Assembly (NCBI GenBank): GCA_017562135.1
Contig: QEYB01001046.1
Coordinates: 1,116,001 to 1,180,000 of the forward strand
Reading direction: 5' to 3'
DNA from: Dipylidium caninum
Lineage: Eukaryota; Platyhelminthes; Cestoda; Cyclophyllidea; Dipylidiidae
Length of the DNA stretch: 64,000 nt
Shown here: in pieces, positions 25,178 to 38,000 of the stretch
Position numbering within the stretch: the first letter of the stretch is position 1
How the letters are laid out: each line of letters opens with the position of its first letter
Program-made: the position numbers and the translations under genes
Notes under the pieces: generated by a model
Told to the model about the DNA's origin: nothing
The model's database searches: none
What the model saw: only the letters and a program-made list of their open reading frames with translations

Positions 25178-28100
25178 AAGTAATCCCCCTGGCCCCAGCC
25201 CCGAGGCATCTCCACCTCAGCCCCTTATTCTCCCTCTCCTCGTTTTCTTAATGGCCCAGTCCCACGCTACACCATGTCCTGTAATCTGTCGCCACCCGCT
25301 TCGGTGTTTGTGTAAAATCTATTCGCCTCTTTCCACTGACTTTCTTCCATTTCGTTTTCGCCCGTTCTCCCACCATGCCTTTTTAACCGCCTCATCAGGA
25401 CCTTCACCATTATGTACTTCTTCCCTCAATTTCTAGGACTTCTCATGGCGGGCGAAGGTGAATTTTCGACTACTTTGCGCAGCTACGCAATGCTCTCTTC
25501 TGCGCTTTGGTTAGCCGCATTCTTTCGTCTGTCCCGTGCGTCCAATGTAGATTCCCATGAAGATTTTTTCAAGTGCCTTTCTCTTCTTTTCCCTTCACTG
25601 AGTGGGTTCTAGTGTTGGTTCAATTAACCACCGTATCAGTCGTAACACTTAGCAGCGAAATGGTTTCAAGCTTGTCCTCCACTGGGGTGGGTGGTGATGC
25701 GGGAGAGAATGGCGTGGATGCGTGTGGCTACTGCGGTCAAGCAGTCGGCTAAGGTGGTGTCTTGTGTGCTCGTGGCCAGGCCCACTGGGTTAAGATGGTC
25801 AGCAAATAAGCAGTTTACTTGGAGGCGGTCTGGAGTCCGATCTCCATGTTGGGATTTTCGCACAAAACACTGGTTATTCAGGGCTGCAATTTGGAGAGTT
25901 GCTGCTGACGACCTTCAGGAGGTGGTGGTCGAGGCGTGAGTGTATGGCGCCTCGTGTGTCGCAAGCCATTCTTCATTCATCCTTGTGTCCAAATCAGGCC
26001 GTGGTGAAAAGACCACTCTGTCATCGCCACATGATGGACGACGCGTGTAACGTGCCTGGCATTGAAAAGCACCGCGAACTGTGCTCCTACTATTGCATTT
26101 GTTCAACTTTGTCTTTTCTTACTACAGAATTCATTTCATCGACATCACTAGCGCTATGACGTTCTGATCTCTACACTTCGCTGCTCTTTTCTGCCTTGTA
26201 TTCTTTTGTTAACATTAGGCACTGCCTCATCTAACACTTTTAGCGTAGTTTACAGGCGACTCGCTGGCGTTCAAAACTTTAGTTATTGATAAATGTAACC
26301 CAAAGAACGTAACCTCACAAAAAATGGTTCAAGTTCAGGGAACTTGGTCTTTTAAGCCCTCCTCTATAGGCAGTGAATGTGAAAAGTTTGTGTCCTATTT
26401 TCTATCTAACTTATTTGAAAATATTGTCTCTTCTACCTTATCTGGGTCGAGGAGTGAAAGAACGTCTTTCGGAAGTATTCATCATGGGCTGAAAACTTAT
26501 AGGCATAGCTGCGTGCAGAATACTCAAGGAGGTGTAAAACCTGGCAAGTGATCAGGGGATTATGCAGCCGTTCCATAACAAGTTTTTGGATTTAAGTGTG
26601 GATTTTATGCGATGGCGGGATATTGATATGAGCGATTCGCTTTGAGATGCAAATTTGCACAGCCACTTTTTTAAATCCTCATTAGTTACAATTCGGTTTT
26701 ACATTGACATCCTTACAATTACAAATATCGTCTAAATCACCATGATTTTCCTAGCTTCAATCGTCTTGTTAGATTATTATTAGTATTCACTGGTTTATTT
26801 AAACCTTATTTTCGATGCATTTCCACGAATTCTCACCTAGTGCCCAGGACAAAGCAATAATGGGAGGCAAGTCCTGATATCGTGTTCCTTGTCCATTCTG
26901 GTCATAATGTTCTAAGTTTTGCTAACATACATTTGGCAAATATTATAAATTAATCCGTATGCGCCGTCGGTCACTTTAACGTCTGTCACACGATTTCATT
27001 TAGAGTCCCGAAATGATGTAGCGTTGCTCATTTAATTGAATAAAAATAGTTTAGTATCTATCAGATGCCGATGACGTTTGAGGTTGTGACTTAGAAGCAA
27101 ATTTGAGACTTCTCAAGAGGATTTACGAATCACATTCGTTGTCTGTATATTGTAAAACTTTGTGCACCATGCGTGAACAGTCTGTTTGACAATGGAACTC
27201 CCCTAACGCAAACATCCTTACTACATGCATTGCCATTCCTCATCACACCCTCCACAGATTGTCTGATTCGCGTAGTCTGTCAACCACACAGTGCGAACTA
27301 TTTTGGGTTTACATTTCTCGGTGAGACTGTGAAATTCAGGTAACCACAGGTTATCCGCTTGCTGCTGGCACAATAACCTGGTATACGGGCGAGCGACAGG
27401 ATTTCGCTTTGCTTTCAAGTAAACCAATAAATGCGTAACTTTTATGGTGTTTCGTAATATCTTTGTAAAGACGTCACTTACAAATTCCGCCCTCGCGAAA
27501 TCTTAGAAAAAACCTTTAGCACCAGTTGATAAGTTGCTTTGCATACGACCTAATTATGTAGATAACCCACACTTAACATGCCACTTCACAAGTCGCACTT
27601 TTTGCGAGAAAGTGGACTCCAATGAATTAAATATACCAGAAAAACATTTCCTGACGTATAAAAGCGCGTTGCCACGTGGCGAAGAAAAGTACAAACAGGC
27701 GATTTAATACACTCGTTTCAGGTGAGGTACTGAAGTGTCCAAGTCAGTGAATAAAGTCGATTCACTTAAAAACACTCTCAAGAAGGATAAATTTTAGGGC
27801 ACAGTTTGCGCCTTAGAGGCCGGAATGACAGAAGCAATGGTACCAAGTGTAGATAAACATCGAGAGTGAGTACACGATTGAACAGACCTTGTTCATTGGA
27901 GTTTCATTGAATAAATGAGCCGTTATTAATTGCAAAATAGGCTGAAAGTAAACGCATGTTAAAGCCTATGTCACAAAAACTTAGCTGTGATGCCATACTT
28001 ACTCAAACTTACTGCAAACGAAACAAATGTCTTCACCTTCTCTACTCACCACTATATTTGGTCACAACTCCGATTTACGCATGTTTCAAATACACCAAGG

Positions 28101-28639
28101 AAGATGATTTTAATTGTTGGTATTTAAGCGAGCGGCACATTCGCGGTGAGAAATTAAAAAATGCAGGCGGTGTGTGTTGTTTAAACGCCTATGGAATTTC
28201 AATTTTTTTCTCTGCTCCCCAGAATTTATCAATAAAAATTATGCGGAATCAATCGTGAAGCACACGTTAGGAATGAAGAAATTTAAGAGGTGCCTATAAA
28301 TGGCGAATGAAAATGGGAAGCTTTGGCGAAGTAATTATAAACATAGGATATGTAACATGTAAAATAAAAACACTTAATAAGAACAACCAACGTTAATGAC
28401 ACTCCTCTTCCATTCAAATAACATTCAGTAAGCTCTAGATTTATTTATGACACCTTTTCTAAAACGTATATAATGTGTTTGTGTTGATTCCACCTCGAAT
28501 TATAAGTCCACCGCTTTTGGTTTAATGGCTCGACCTCAATGCAAAAGCGAGGGGAGGGAGGTCGAAGTCAAAGAGGAATAATGGAAGGTGGCGAGAGAAC
28601 GAGGCAGAAAACAATACCGTATCTTCCTTGAGGACGAGC
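25178..28639. other. No recognisable gene; importin-7 3' UTR and intergenic
   Basis: The first few hundred bases are probably the importin-7 3' UTR. A GC-richer patch at 25.68-26.05 kb with a short minus-strand frame (25863-25666) looks like part of a dispersed element, but there is no second copy in the window to confirm it. The rest is AT-rich, with no supported exon or RNA gene. Confidence 0.5.
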
Positions 28640-28727
28640 TAATTGTCATTCTTCAAGACACAGAAAAAAACACGCTTGTCTACACCACTATCCCATCTTG
28701 GGTGGCATAAAGCAGTCACTCCAGCGC

Positions 28728-29090
28728 ACACCACCAACACTCTACTAGGTTTACATACGCCATCCACTGGGATAAAGAAAAAGAAATCTTCTTCCTCAAC
28801 CCGATACAATCCCAGAATATCTGTCCCATCAGAACTCTTCAAAGCGTTCCATTCAGTTTGAATGGCATGTTTTGTTGTCACACCTTCCTCTCTTCTGCCA
28901 ATTCGACAGCAAAGACGACAGGACGCAGGTGCATCGTGTTCAGGTGATATGAACTTAGGGTCAAAAATAAAGAGCAGGTGAAAGACACCACAGGTTTGTA
29001 CGGCAGAATAAGCAATGATAAGTTGACACACAGCCAACCTCTGACCCCATTACGCGCATAAACAGACTATTGACAAGCTGTTGCAAGTTT
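28728..29090 (-). repeat. Dispersed repeat with residual coding frame, copy 1
   Basis: On the minus strand this segment is about 90 percent identical by eye, with small indels, to 49143-49556 on the plus strand. Both copies keep a frame encoding HAIQT(E/D)WNALKSSDG and LGLYRVEE next to a Cys-containing SCRLC stretch. No family is recognised. It may be a piece of a multicopy gene or mobile element; the ends are approximate. Confidence 0.75.
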
Positions 29091-32068
29091 CGCCAAGCAG
29101 TTGCATCAAATCACCTAAAGCATTAGGTATTCCAAGGGTCTCAATATAAAACTCATATCTCAATCAGTCTCGTTCAGTAGATAACTTTAGTGGCGGAAAT
29201 GGCATCCATTATACTTGTTGGATAATGTAAGAAACCTAGAATCTGGTGCCAAAACTTCGAATTATTGTGCCTGCGCTATTGCGTAAAAAAGGCAGGGTTG
29301 CCGTGATACAGCCGAAGGCTTTGATGGATTTTGTAATATCAGCGATTTGTCTCGCATCAGGCTACTTTAAGAAGACGAAATAATACTTTGTACTTATTCA
29401 TTCCATGTTTCAATTCTACCTCTCAGATGTGTTAACTTGTCCGTTTTTTCTTAACGTGCACATGAATAGAAGGGCGGAAATGTTAAGGGGACAGTTTGGC
29501 CAAACCCAAGTGCAGGATGACAATAGCTGAAGAGGTGACGTGCGTATTGGCAGCGGACACTATATTACCATCTTTTTACACTTCGGAGAAGGGTTTTTTA
29601 ACTGCTGTTTCGGTTTTATTTATTGCCATCGAAACAATTTATAAGGCGTCTCCTTCAATGCTTAAAGGCATATAAAATATTTCGATTCGCAAAAAATATT
29701 TGGAGGGACAATATACCTCCCCCTTTGTTACACCTCCTAAAAACTCAGGAATACCACAACTTACGATAAAACTAAAACACAAAAGCCCTTTTTCTTGTCA
29801 TTCCCGAGCCTGCGGGTTGCGGCGCAGAGGCATCACGCTTCGGCCAAAATGCGTGAGATGTGCGTTGGAGCCATCTACTTCAACACTAGTATTTATTTTC
29901 CAATGATGTACCATTATTTATTACTTGAAGCCTTAAGCTGTCAATTGTGCCGGGGCACAACCTCAACGGGAAAACAACGACGGTCATGATAATCATCTAT
30001 CAGAAACAACAAAAAATGTGCACTCACTTATACAGACAATTCCCTTTTAACTCGACGAAGGAAACGTAATGTCATATAAGTAATTATTTTGGACGACTTC
30101 CTAATTCCTCCTAGTTACCTGGGCTTCTCAGTAAGCAAATAGCCATTTGTCTTAAGTTCACCGCCATGTTAAGACATAGGGGATTTTTAAAGCTGTTTAA
30201 TGGCTGAGGCGATATGTAACCGCCCATGTCAAAGAAGAGATGTGGAAGTGCATGTATTCCCATAATTGATTGTTAAATACGGGCGATTGAATTAATCTTG
30301 CCTTGTTTATGGCATTGCCTTGAAGGGGTGTCGCAGAAAGGCATTAAAACGGTATTTATGCTTATTAAACGGTTTCTAGAACCTTGATGTAATTTTATAA
30401 CTCAGATAATTTCCAATAAAACACTTAATTAAATGGATTTAGTAGTAATTGATATTGATATAAAGACTAGTCTTGTGCGAACTAAACTCATGGCTCATTC
30501 TTCAATTTTCGCAACGAACAAGGTTTTTTTATATGTTGGACAGAACAACAATGATTAGTGCTTGCGTAAGCAAAAAATGAGCGCTAGCAACTGAACCACG
30601 TATACTTCCATTGTTCGAGTATTGTAGTATTACGAGCATACTGCTAGTCTGGATATAAAATATTTGTATATGGTTACTGCGTATATAATCCCGTAACAAA
30701 TAAAAATGAAGTGTAAACTTGATGCTCTAGTATTCATCACCGATATGCAGCCTAATGATTGACCTACTCTCTGCTTCTTGTCGGTACCATGACATAGTTA
30801 CAGGTTACATAGCCTCGGCAAACTTTGATGTCAATTACATCAAAATTTCTATAATTTTATTTAGATCATCACTATGTTTTTGTATGCAATGTGTTCAAAC
30901 TAGGTTCATAAAAACCGAACAACACTCAAGGCTAGATTAAATTATTTCACGCAATTATTATTTTTAATTTTGGTAGGCTATTATGAATGCGGGTAATTCC
31001 CAGCTAGACACAGTTGAAAAATATACAGATATCTATTTTCTAATTTTTATGTAGGTCAATTGCACCTACAGTCTTGCCTTTACCACGCGGGGATTTGATT
31101 GTGTTTACTAAATGCGAGTAGTCTCCCCGTACGAAAGTGAGTGGTCAGCTCCTCCAAGGTGCCCACTTAATCACTTTTTCGGCTGAAACTGTTTATATGG
31201 ATTTTTATAGATGCCTATTGTCGCAATCATGGGAATGCAATTAGTTTTACGATTGTTCTAGGATTGATACATTTGCACATTTTCATAAAGTCCGACTGCG
31301 GCCCAGTACCTTTTGTTACATACTTTCACCGCTTTTCCTTTAGCGCAGCTTTTTTGCATAATAGCTCCTTTGATATTTGAACGATATATCCTACCGTTTC
31401 TCTTTCAGTGCAGCTGCCTCGTATAATACCTCTGATAAACGATAAGCTCCGTCGTTTGTGCCCGTTTACACTTTTCCCCCTTACTCTCCCGATATTACCA
31501 TGGGCCACTTGTTTTTTAAAAAAGTGGCTAAATCCTTGACGTTTCTGGATTTCCAGTGTTTTGTTTCAATTGATATAGTAAGCTTCATTCACAACGGTTT
31601 CTCTATTGGATAACTATACTACTCAGCCGAATAACCGTACGTGGTGCCCATCACCCCGTAAATCAAAAAAACTAACTAAACCAATCCTTAGCTGACTTTG
31701 CTTTTAAGCATTATTTAAATACTTACCTCAATCATTTATCCCCTCTTCTGTGCATGTCTCCTCCTGCCGCCACTGTCAGTAAAGCGAACCAGATGTTTGC
31801 TTGAGTGCCACCCGTGAAACTGAATTTCGGGCGTAAGCAATTCACGACTCTTTAGTCGGCCCTCTTATCACTCCTTGAATGTCGACGGTACGTGCGTCCA
31901 TCACAGCTCGAGGCTCAGTCATAAAACCAGTCACCATTCGTTGACCTAATTAAATGATTCCAACAAGGCACCCTCCCCCTCCCCTACATGTTCATAGTAT
32001 ATACCATAGTATATAGCATAAGTAGCGCCACCAGAGGTTACCATTTGTTCTTATGACCTAGGTAAAGC
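29091..32068. other. No recognisable gene; AT-rich intergenic
   Basis: I see no domain-like open frame, RNA gene or duplicated segment. A short local direct repeat of ATAGTATATA type occurs near 31995-32020, just upstream of the DLEC1 start. This stretch probably includes the DLEC1 promoter. Confidence 0.45.
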
Positions 32069-35000
32069 ATGAGTCACCAGGATTATCTACGAGAGCCGCT
32101 GGCGTCCGCAGCCCGCCATCCACTTTTCTTTGAGGACCCCGAGGTACTGCGCTTTGAATACACGGAATCCGGGAGCGAAATTAGGGTGAGAGCGGTATCA
32201 GCCAGCTTTATACTTGAGCGGCGTTAATCAAACTGTTTTCGCATCCAGAAGACATTGACCTTGAGGAACGGGTCAGCCCTACCGCGCCACTTGAAGCTAG
32301 ATACATCCCGACTGAGGCACTTCCGAATTTGTTGCGGTGAGATCTCATCTCTTGTCGGATAACCCCGAATACCTCCCCTTCTCGAAGAGCATCCTGATTT
32401 AGTAAAACATATTTACACAAAAATAAGGCATATACACATACATCGACGATAATTGACGACTACTTCTTGGGTGCAGCTGATTTCTTGGGGGTTTTCTTGG
32501 TGGCAGGCTTTCTCGGTTTCGCTACCTTTGGCTTCTTCGTTGCAGCGACAGCCTTCCTCCGGACATTCTTCGTCGGCGTCTTTTTGGGCTTTGCAGTAGT
32601 CTTCTTAGGTTTTGACACGGTTTTAGCCGTCTTCGTTGTGGCGGTGGTGGCGGGCTTCTTCTCTTTCGCGGTCGACTTTTTGGACTTGGTAACCGAAGTC
32701 TTCTTAGGCTTATCACCGACGGAAATTCCAACCAAGCTCTCGTGAGCAACTTTGAAAGAGCCACTGGCCCCAGCTCCTTTCACCCGGACCAGCTTGCCGC
32801 TAGCCGTAGCCGAGACGAGAACTCGCCGAACGTTCACTTCGGCTATCTTTTCTTCCACATTGTAGTGCGACTTGATGTATTTCAAAATGGCCTGACGGCT
32901 GGAGCCACCCTTTTCCTTTAGAGCAACTATAGCTTCAGTGATCATCTTGGCGAAAGGCGGGTGAGAAGCTGGGGCTTTGGCAGTCTTGGAGGCTTTCGAC
33001 GTCGACGCAACAGCAGCAGCAACCATGGTGATGTGCACGCAGCGCGGCTAGGCGAGGCAAAATGGCGCGTGGTGGACGCGCTGATCGCCTGGTTTATATA
33101 ATGCACCTACTAGCCCGCATCGAAGCACACTACGCGCGCGTGCGGAAAATTTCGTTGCGCGAGAATTTATTTCGCAGAATACCATGATAGTCCTGATTAA
33201 ACCTCATTTCTCGGAGTTATTTGAGGACGTCAAGAAACAATGTTATGATATTTGGGTAGAAAACAAGTTTCTTTTTCATGTGAGTGTACAATTGTTGCGT
33301 TTTGACCAAGTGTGAACGAGCTACACTGCCCCAAATCTGATAACCGCCGAAAAAAAAATTTGTGTATTTTTAGAAATCTTACCAATACGCAAGACCAAAG
33401 CAAGTAAACCCTCAAATATTTGTACTAGAAATACTTACAAAATGTCCTCTCTTAGGTGGCTAAGTGGTATATGTCATATATATCTTAGATTGCGTGTAAA
33501 ATCAGTTTGGATCTAGGCCATCGTGCCGTGTCGGTTACTATTGCCTCGGACCTGTTAATATTTGAACCGATATTTCTCTGGTGTTTGACGCTATATCGGG
33601 TGGAAAATGCATAGACTGATAGATTATAGTGTTTGCTTTGCTAGAACCTTGGTGGTTCTTCGATATCTTTTGTCATTTTGGAGATTTTTTCTCCTATTCC
33701 AACTTTCATGAACTTGCAGTGCGATTGGTTAATGGAGTGAATTTTTGACCGTTCGATCTATGATATATCTTTTCGACGAAATTCATGGTTTTAATGTTGA
33801 TTATTGTCAACTATACGTTTTTACGACCAGTATTCTGATCATTTTCGAAACCATAGTTCATATATGCTCTCTGATCTCAGTCTTATCGTTAACCAGTTTT
33901 TGTAGGTGAACCACACGGCTATACCTGCGACATTTTTCGGATTAATGTTTGAATGTGTTGATTCCACTCTTTTCCTTTCAAATCTAAGAAGAATCATAGT
34001 GTGTTTCATCGTGTATGCCCACTTTTTTTCCGAATCACATCAGGCCTTGTATCTACTGAAGTTTATTTTCAGTAGATGTATTGGTATTTTGGGAAACCTT
34101 TCAATCGTGGTGGGTATGTTATTTCGGCGATTGATTTTAAGTAAACGAATAACAATATGCGAGATTACATCAGGAATTCTCTTTGAGATTGGGTAACTTT
34201 ATTGTGAGCAGCTTATTAACTTAATCTATTTCCGCAACAGTTATCTGACAGCCAATGTGTTTTGAAGATGTATTTACCATCAATCCTAACGAAATAGAAA
34301 CTCAAGAAGTCATTCATAAGGAGGTCACATGATTCTCTCTGGATCGGAGGGTGCGCAGTACCCAAGTAAAATCAATCTCTTCTTCCACGTAAATAGTTCT
34401 TCATTGGTATCTTTGGACGTGGCAAAATAGTGTTCATTAGTGGAAAGTCGCCAATTTTTTAAGTATCTCTAATTAATAGAAGAGCTTGAACGTTGCACTA
34501 TTGGACACCTTTTGTTCTAAAGCATGTTTTATGGTATTGAGAGTCATGATATTCATCGGTTAGGTGGTGGAGTGCCCGACAGGCTAACCCAGTCCCTTTC
34601 ACGTTATGCCATAAAGTACAACCATCGGTCCTGCGAGTTTGCAGTCCCTACGGTGGTGTGAAACCTCAAATGCCTTCACCTGCATCAGAAATGTGAGAAT
34701 CTGCACACTGTTCCCCATCTTTTAACACAAGGCGCATAACAGTTTGCTTTCACTATCGTCCGACGTCAAATCCCTCAGTGGACCAATGATCCAGGATTTT
34801 AGACACCGCATTAATGCAATGGAGTTTTGGTATCTTAAATCAAACAGAAAAGGGACGTTAAAATAGGGATGTATCTACCCTTAATGATTAGCTATATCAA
34901 ACAGAGGATGATGTCATCATACACATTTCGCCTTCTCGTACTTTTCCTCTAGAAATACGTTTGTCCATGTTAAAACACCTCCGTTATAATCTGTCTGTCC

Positions 35001-38000
35001 TTAACAGAATGATATGAAGTTTAAAACCTAAAACTTTCCCCCTTTTTTGGCTAATGCCCTATTCTCTATTAGTGACTAGTGTCAAGATTTCTCGTCCACC
35101 TTCAATATTGCAAACACAATTAGGCATTTTTAGAACATGCTTTTCAGCTACAAATGGCATATTCAAGTGAAATTATTTTCTACTTGCAGAACGTCTTCCA
35201 GATAAAAATAGCATGTTGATTGCACCGGGACTCTCCTGCTTAATCTCAGCGGCACTAATCCCTCCTGACGATCTAGACGAAGTTTGTGAAACATTTCAAG
35301 TTATGTACGATGCACAGCAAGTGCCATTGACAATTATGCTTACTGCCAAAAGGATACCCTTAACTCTTACATGTAGGCTACCAGATTTCTCTACTAAGTA
35401 AGACAACATGTAGTCCCAAAGTCGGTAGAGATGGGCGTTTGTCTTGCGGGATCAACTCTCCATAGAACGGCGTGCTTCCAACTTCTCTCCCAGGGGAACG
35501 CTAACATTAGTCTCCTACATTCTGTGAGCCATTGGCCCTACTTTAAGATTAAATCGGTACCGTTTTGCCCTAATTAAATTTCTCAACCTAGGAATCGAAT
35601 GGTGTATTCGACATCTCACCAGAGGCATTTGAAATTTCTACAAAATTTCCCATGGAAATCAAGGTTATGTTCAATCCTCACGTTAGTGGAGAATTTGAGG
35701 AAACATTTTCGGTTAACTCGGGACATCTTCATGCCGGCGAGATTGTGTGCCACGGTAATGGCTCTCAACTTTGCATTTATGGGCTATTCCGAAAGCAGCT
35801 CCAAATGAGGCTCATCAACTAAGACGTTATCACTTAGTAGTTTGACTTAACCTGGCAATACGTACAATTAACTACATTCTAATATCTTTGGCTGCCAAAG
35901 CTGAACCTGTAAACCATGGAGATTGCGATGACTGATTGAAGAATGGGGATGCTTTAAGCTCACTATGGCATATTTTTTAATTTGAGGAAAATTTGCATGA
36001 AGTCAATACTTGTTAGCCAGACAAGACTTGCTCGCCTCTGTTAAGTCACGCAATTTTTAGGTTTTGGTGAAAATCTTCAAGTGGATTTGGAGGAGGAGGT
36101 GAACGATGGACAACCATGGTTGCTCAGACGAAAGATAACTGCCAATGGCTGCATAATTGCGCGTTGTCAAATACCTAACATACATCAGAACTTCAAAATT
36201 GAACGTGACTTTGCGCTGAGAAACAACGGGTAAGACAGAAGCTATTGGCGTTCACCTCTTGAGGACCGTGGCACTTTCTTTGCAGGTCGATCCCAAGGCT
36301 ACTACTACTGGCGACTTGTCGTCAGCTTTCAGCTCATCTCTTCGCGACTTAATTCTACCTCCGAAGGGTTCTGTCACGTTGAACGTGGTCTTCTGTTCTA
36401 AAGAGGTAGGAATTTATAATAAGACACTATATGCAGAAAAGAAGTAGTAGAATATGTGTAATGGGTTTCTGCTTTGGAGTAGTTCTGCCAGCCGACGTTG
36501 CCAGTGTTTTAATCAAATCTGAAAAGAAGTTAATGAGCATGTAGAGGTAAATACGAGTCAGAATGTTGCCTATCAGACCTTCATATCAGCAACAATGATT
36601 TGATTCGTCTGATGTGCTCGGTGTGGAAATGTTTCTTCTATCCGCGATTTGGGCGACCGAGCATCAACTACATTCGCTACTAACAAGACAGACAGTAACA
36701 CTATTTATGGATTTAATAAGCAAAAGACCTGAGATTTCCTAACGAATGGATAATTCGAATCAGAGGGATTTTACATAGTTTCAGTCTTCGAGGTTGTTTT
36801 AACCAGCGCATCATTTATTTGCCTTAGACGGCGATTTAGTTAGACGATTTCATATTTACAAATTCATTTCGAATGTGGTCCAAACTTGAGAGCAGGTTTT
36901 ACGTGGAAGAGGACCATCTAAATAATTGTATTCAGGATAAGTAAAATGGTTTTTAGTAGGGGTGATCGAACGCATTTCACTGTTAAAAGCATATAATTTA
37001 CTAAAACATCAGAGTTGATGGTCCAGGACAAGTTCGACTTCAACCAATCGGCGTAAGATTGCTTGGGCGGTTCCACTCCACCTGGGGAGAACTAAGTATT
37101 AGATGACTTCCTAGGAATTAATGTATTTCATCTGATTAGTACCACATTGTCAATTTTTTTCAGTTGGGGAGACACGAAATGAATCTTACCGTCTGCGGCG
37201 CACAAGTAATGTGTGAAGAATTGTTCGAGGTGTTGAAGCTTCATGCGTCAGTAACGGTGGAAGCACCATCGCTCACATTATCGCCGGATAATATAATTCT
37301 CAAGGACCGTATCAATTTAAGGGAATCGGCTAAATGCGAAGTGAAGGTAGTATTTATTTTTCATATCTCATCTTATTTGATTGAAATAGCGAGTTTTGGG
37401 TAGGGTTATTTTATATTCGTACACCTCTTATTTTTCGCATGTGAAGAAAATATTACGTCCAAAAATATCCTCCGACTTTTGCGGCAACTTTGTTCTTATA
37501 AATTGCATAAAATCATTGACAGTATCCCAACTGCCGATGATAAAGTCGAAGTCAAATTCACGACTTATATTCAGCCGTTTAGGGGATGTTCCTTGATAGC
37601 AGGGTGGTTTGGGGCTCTAAGTTGTATGTGGCATTTCGATGTAGAAATGGATGGCAACGGTGCATCTTAGCATGAGGTGAGGCGACGTGATGGGAAGTAC
37701 GCTTGCTACCAATTTTTATTCAAGTGGGGATCTGTCAAAAATGCGATAAGTTGATTTTTAAACTCCAGTTGACAAATCCGTCCGTCACCTGCGGAGTGGA
37801 CTTTTTTTGGGCCTTTCCTCGAGCGGAGAACGAGGACGCGATTGTCTCATGCTATCCCGAGGATGGCCATCTCTTGCCATTGGAAACAAAAACAACCTAC
37901 ATTTCACTGAGACCAACAAGACTGGGGCCAAGGCAGTACTTACTACCTTGCAGATTAAACAACAATGAGGAGGCCGCAGTCCCGTTAAGAATTTCATGTG

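Noticed and set aside
28639..29037. 132-codon minus-strand frame as a gene
   Set aside because: It is part of a dispersed repeat with a second copy at 49.1 kb and no gene-like start or splice sites; listed as a repeat instead.
32467..32745. Plus-strand 92-codon hydrophobic frame
   Set aside because: Antisense shadow of the Lys-rich histone H1 tail.
20780..33026. Functional linkage between importin-7 and its known cargo histone H1 because they are neighbours
   Set aside because: The distance is about 7 kb, strands differ, and gene order in animals rarely reflects such links. Treated as coincidence.
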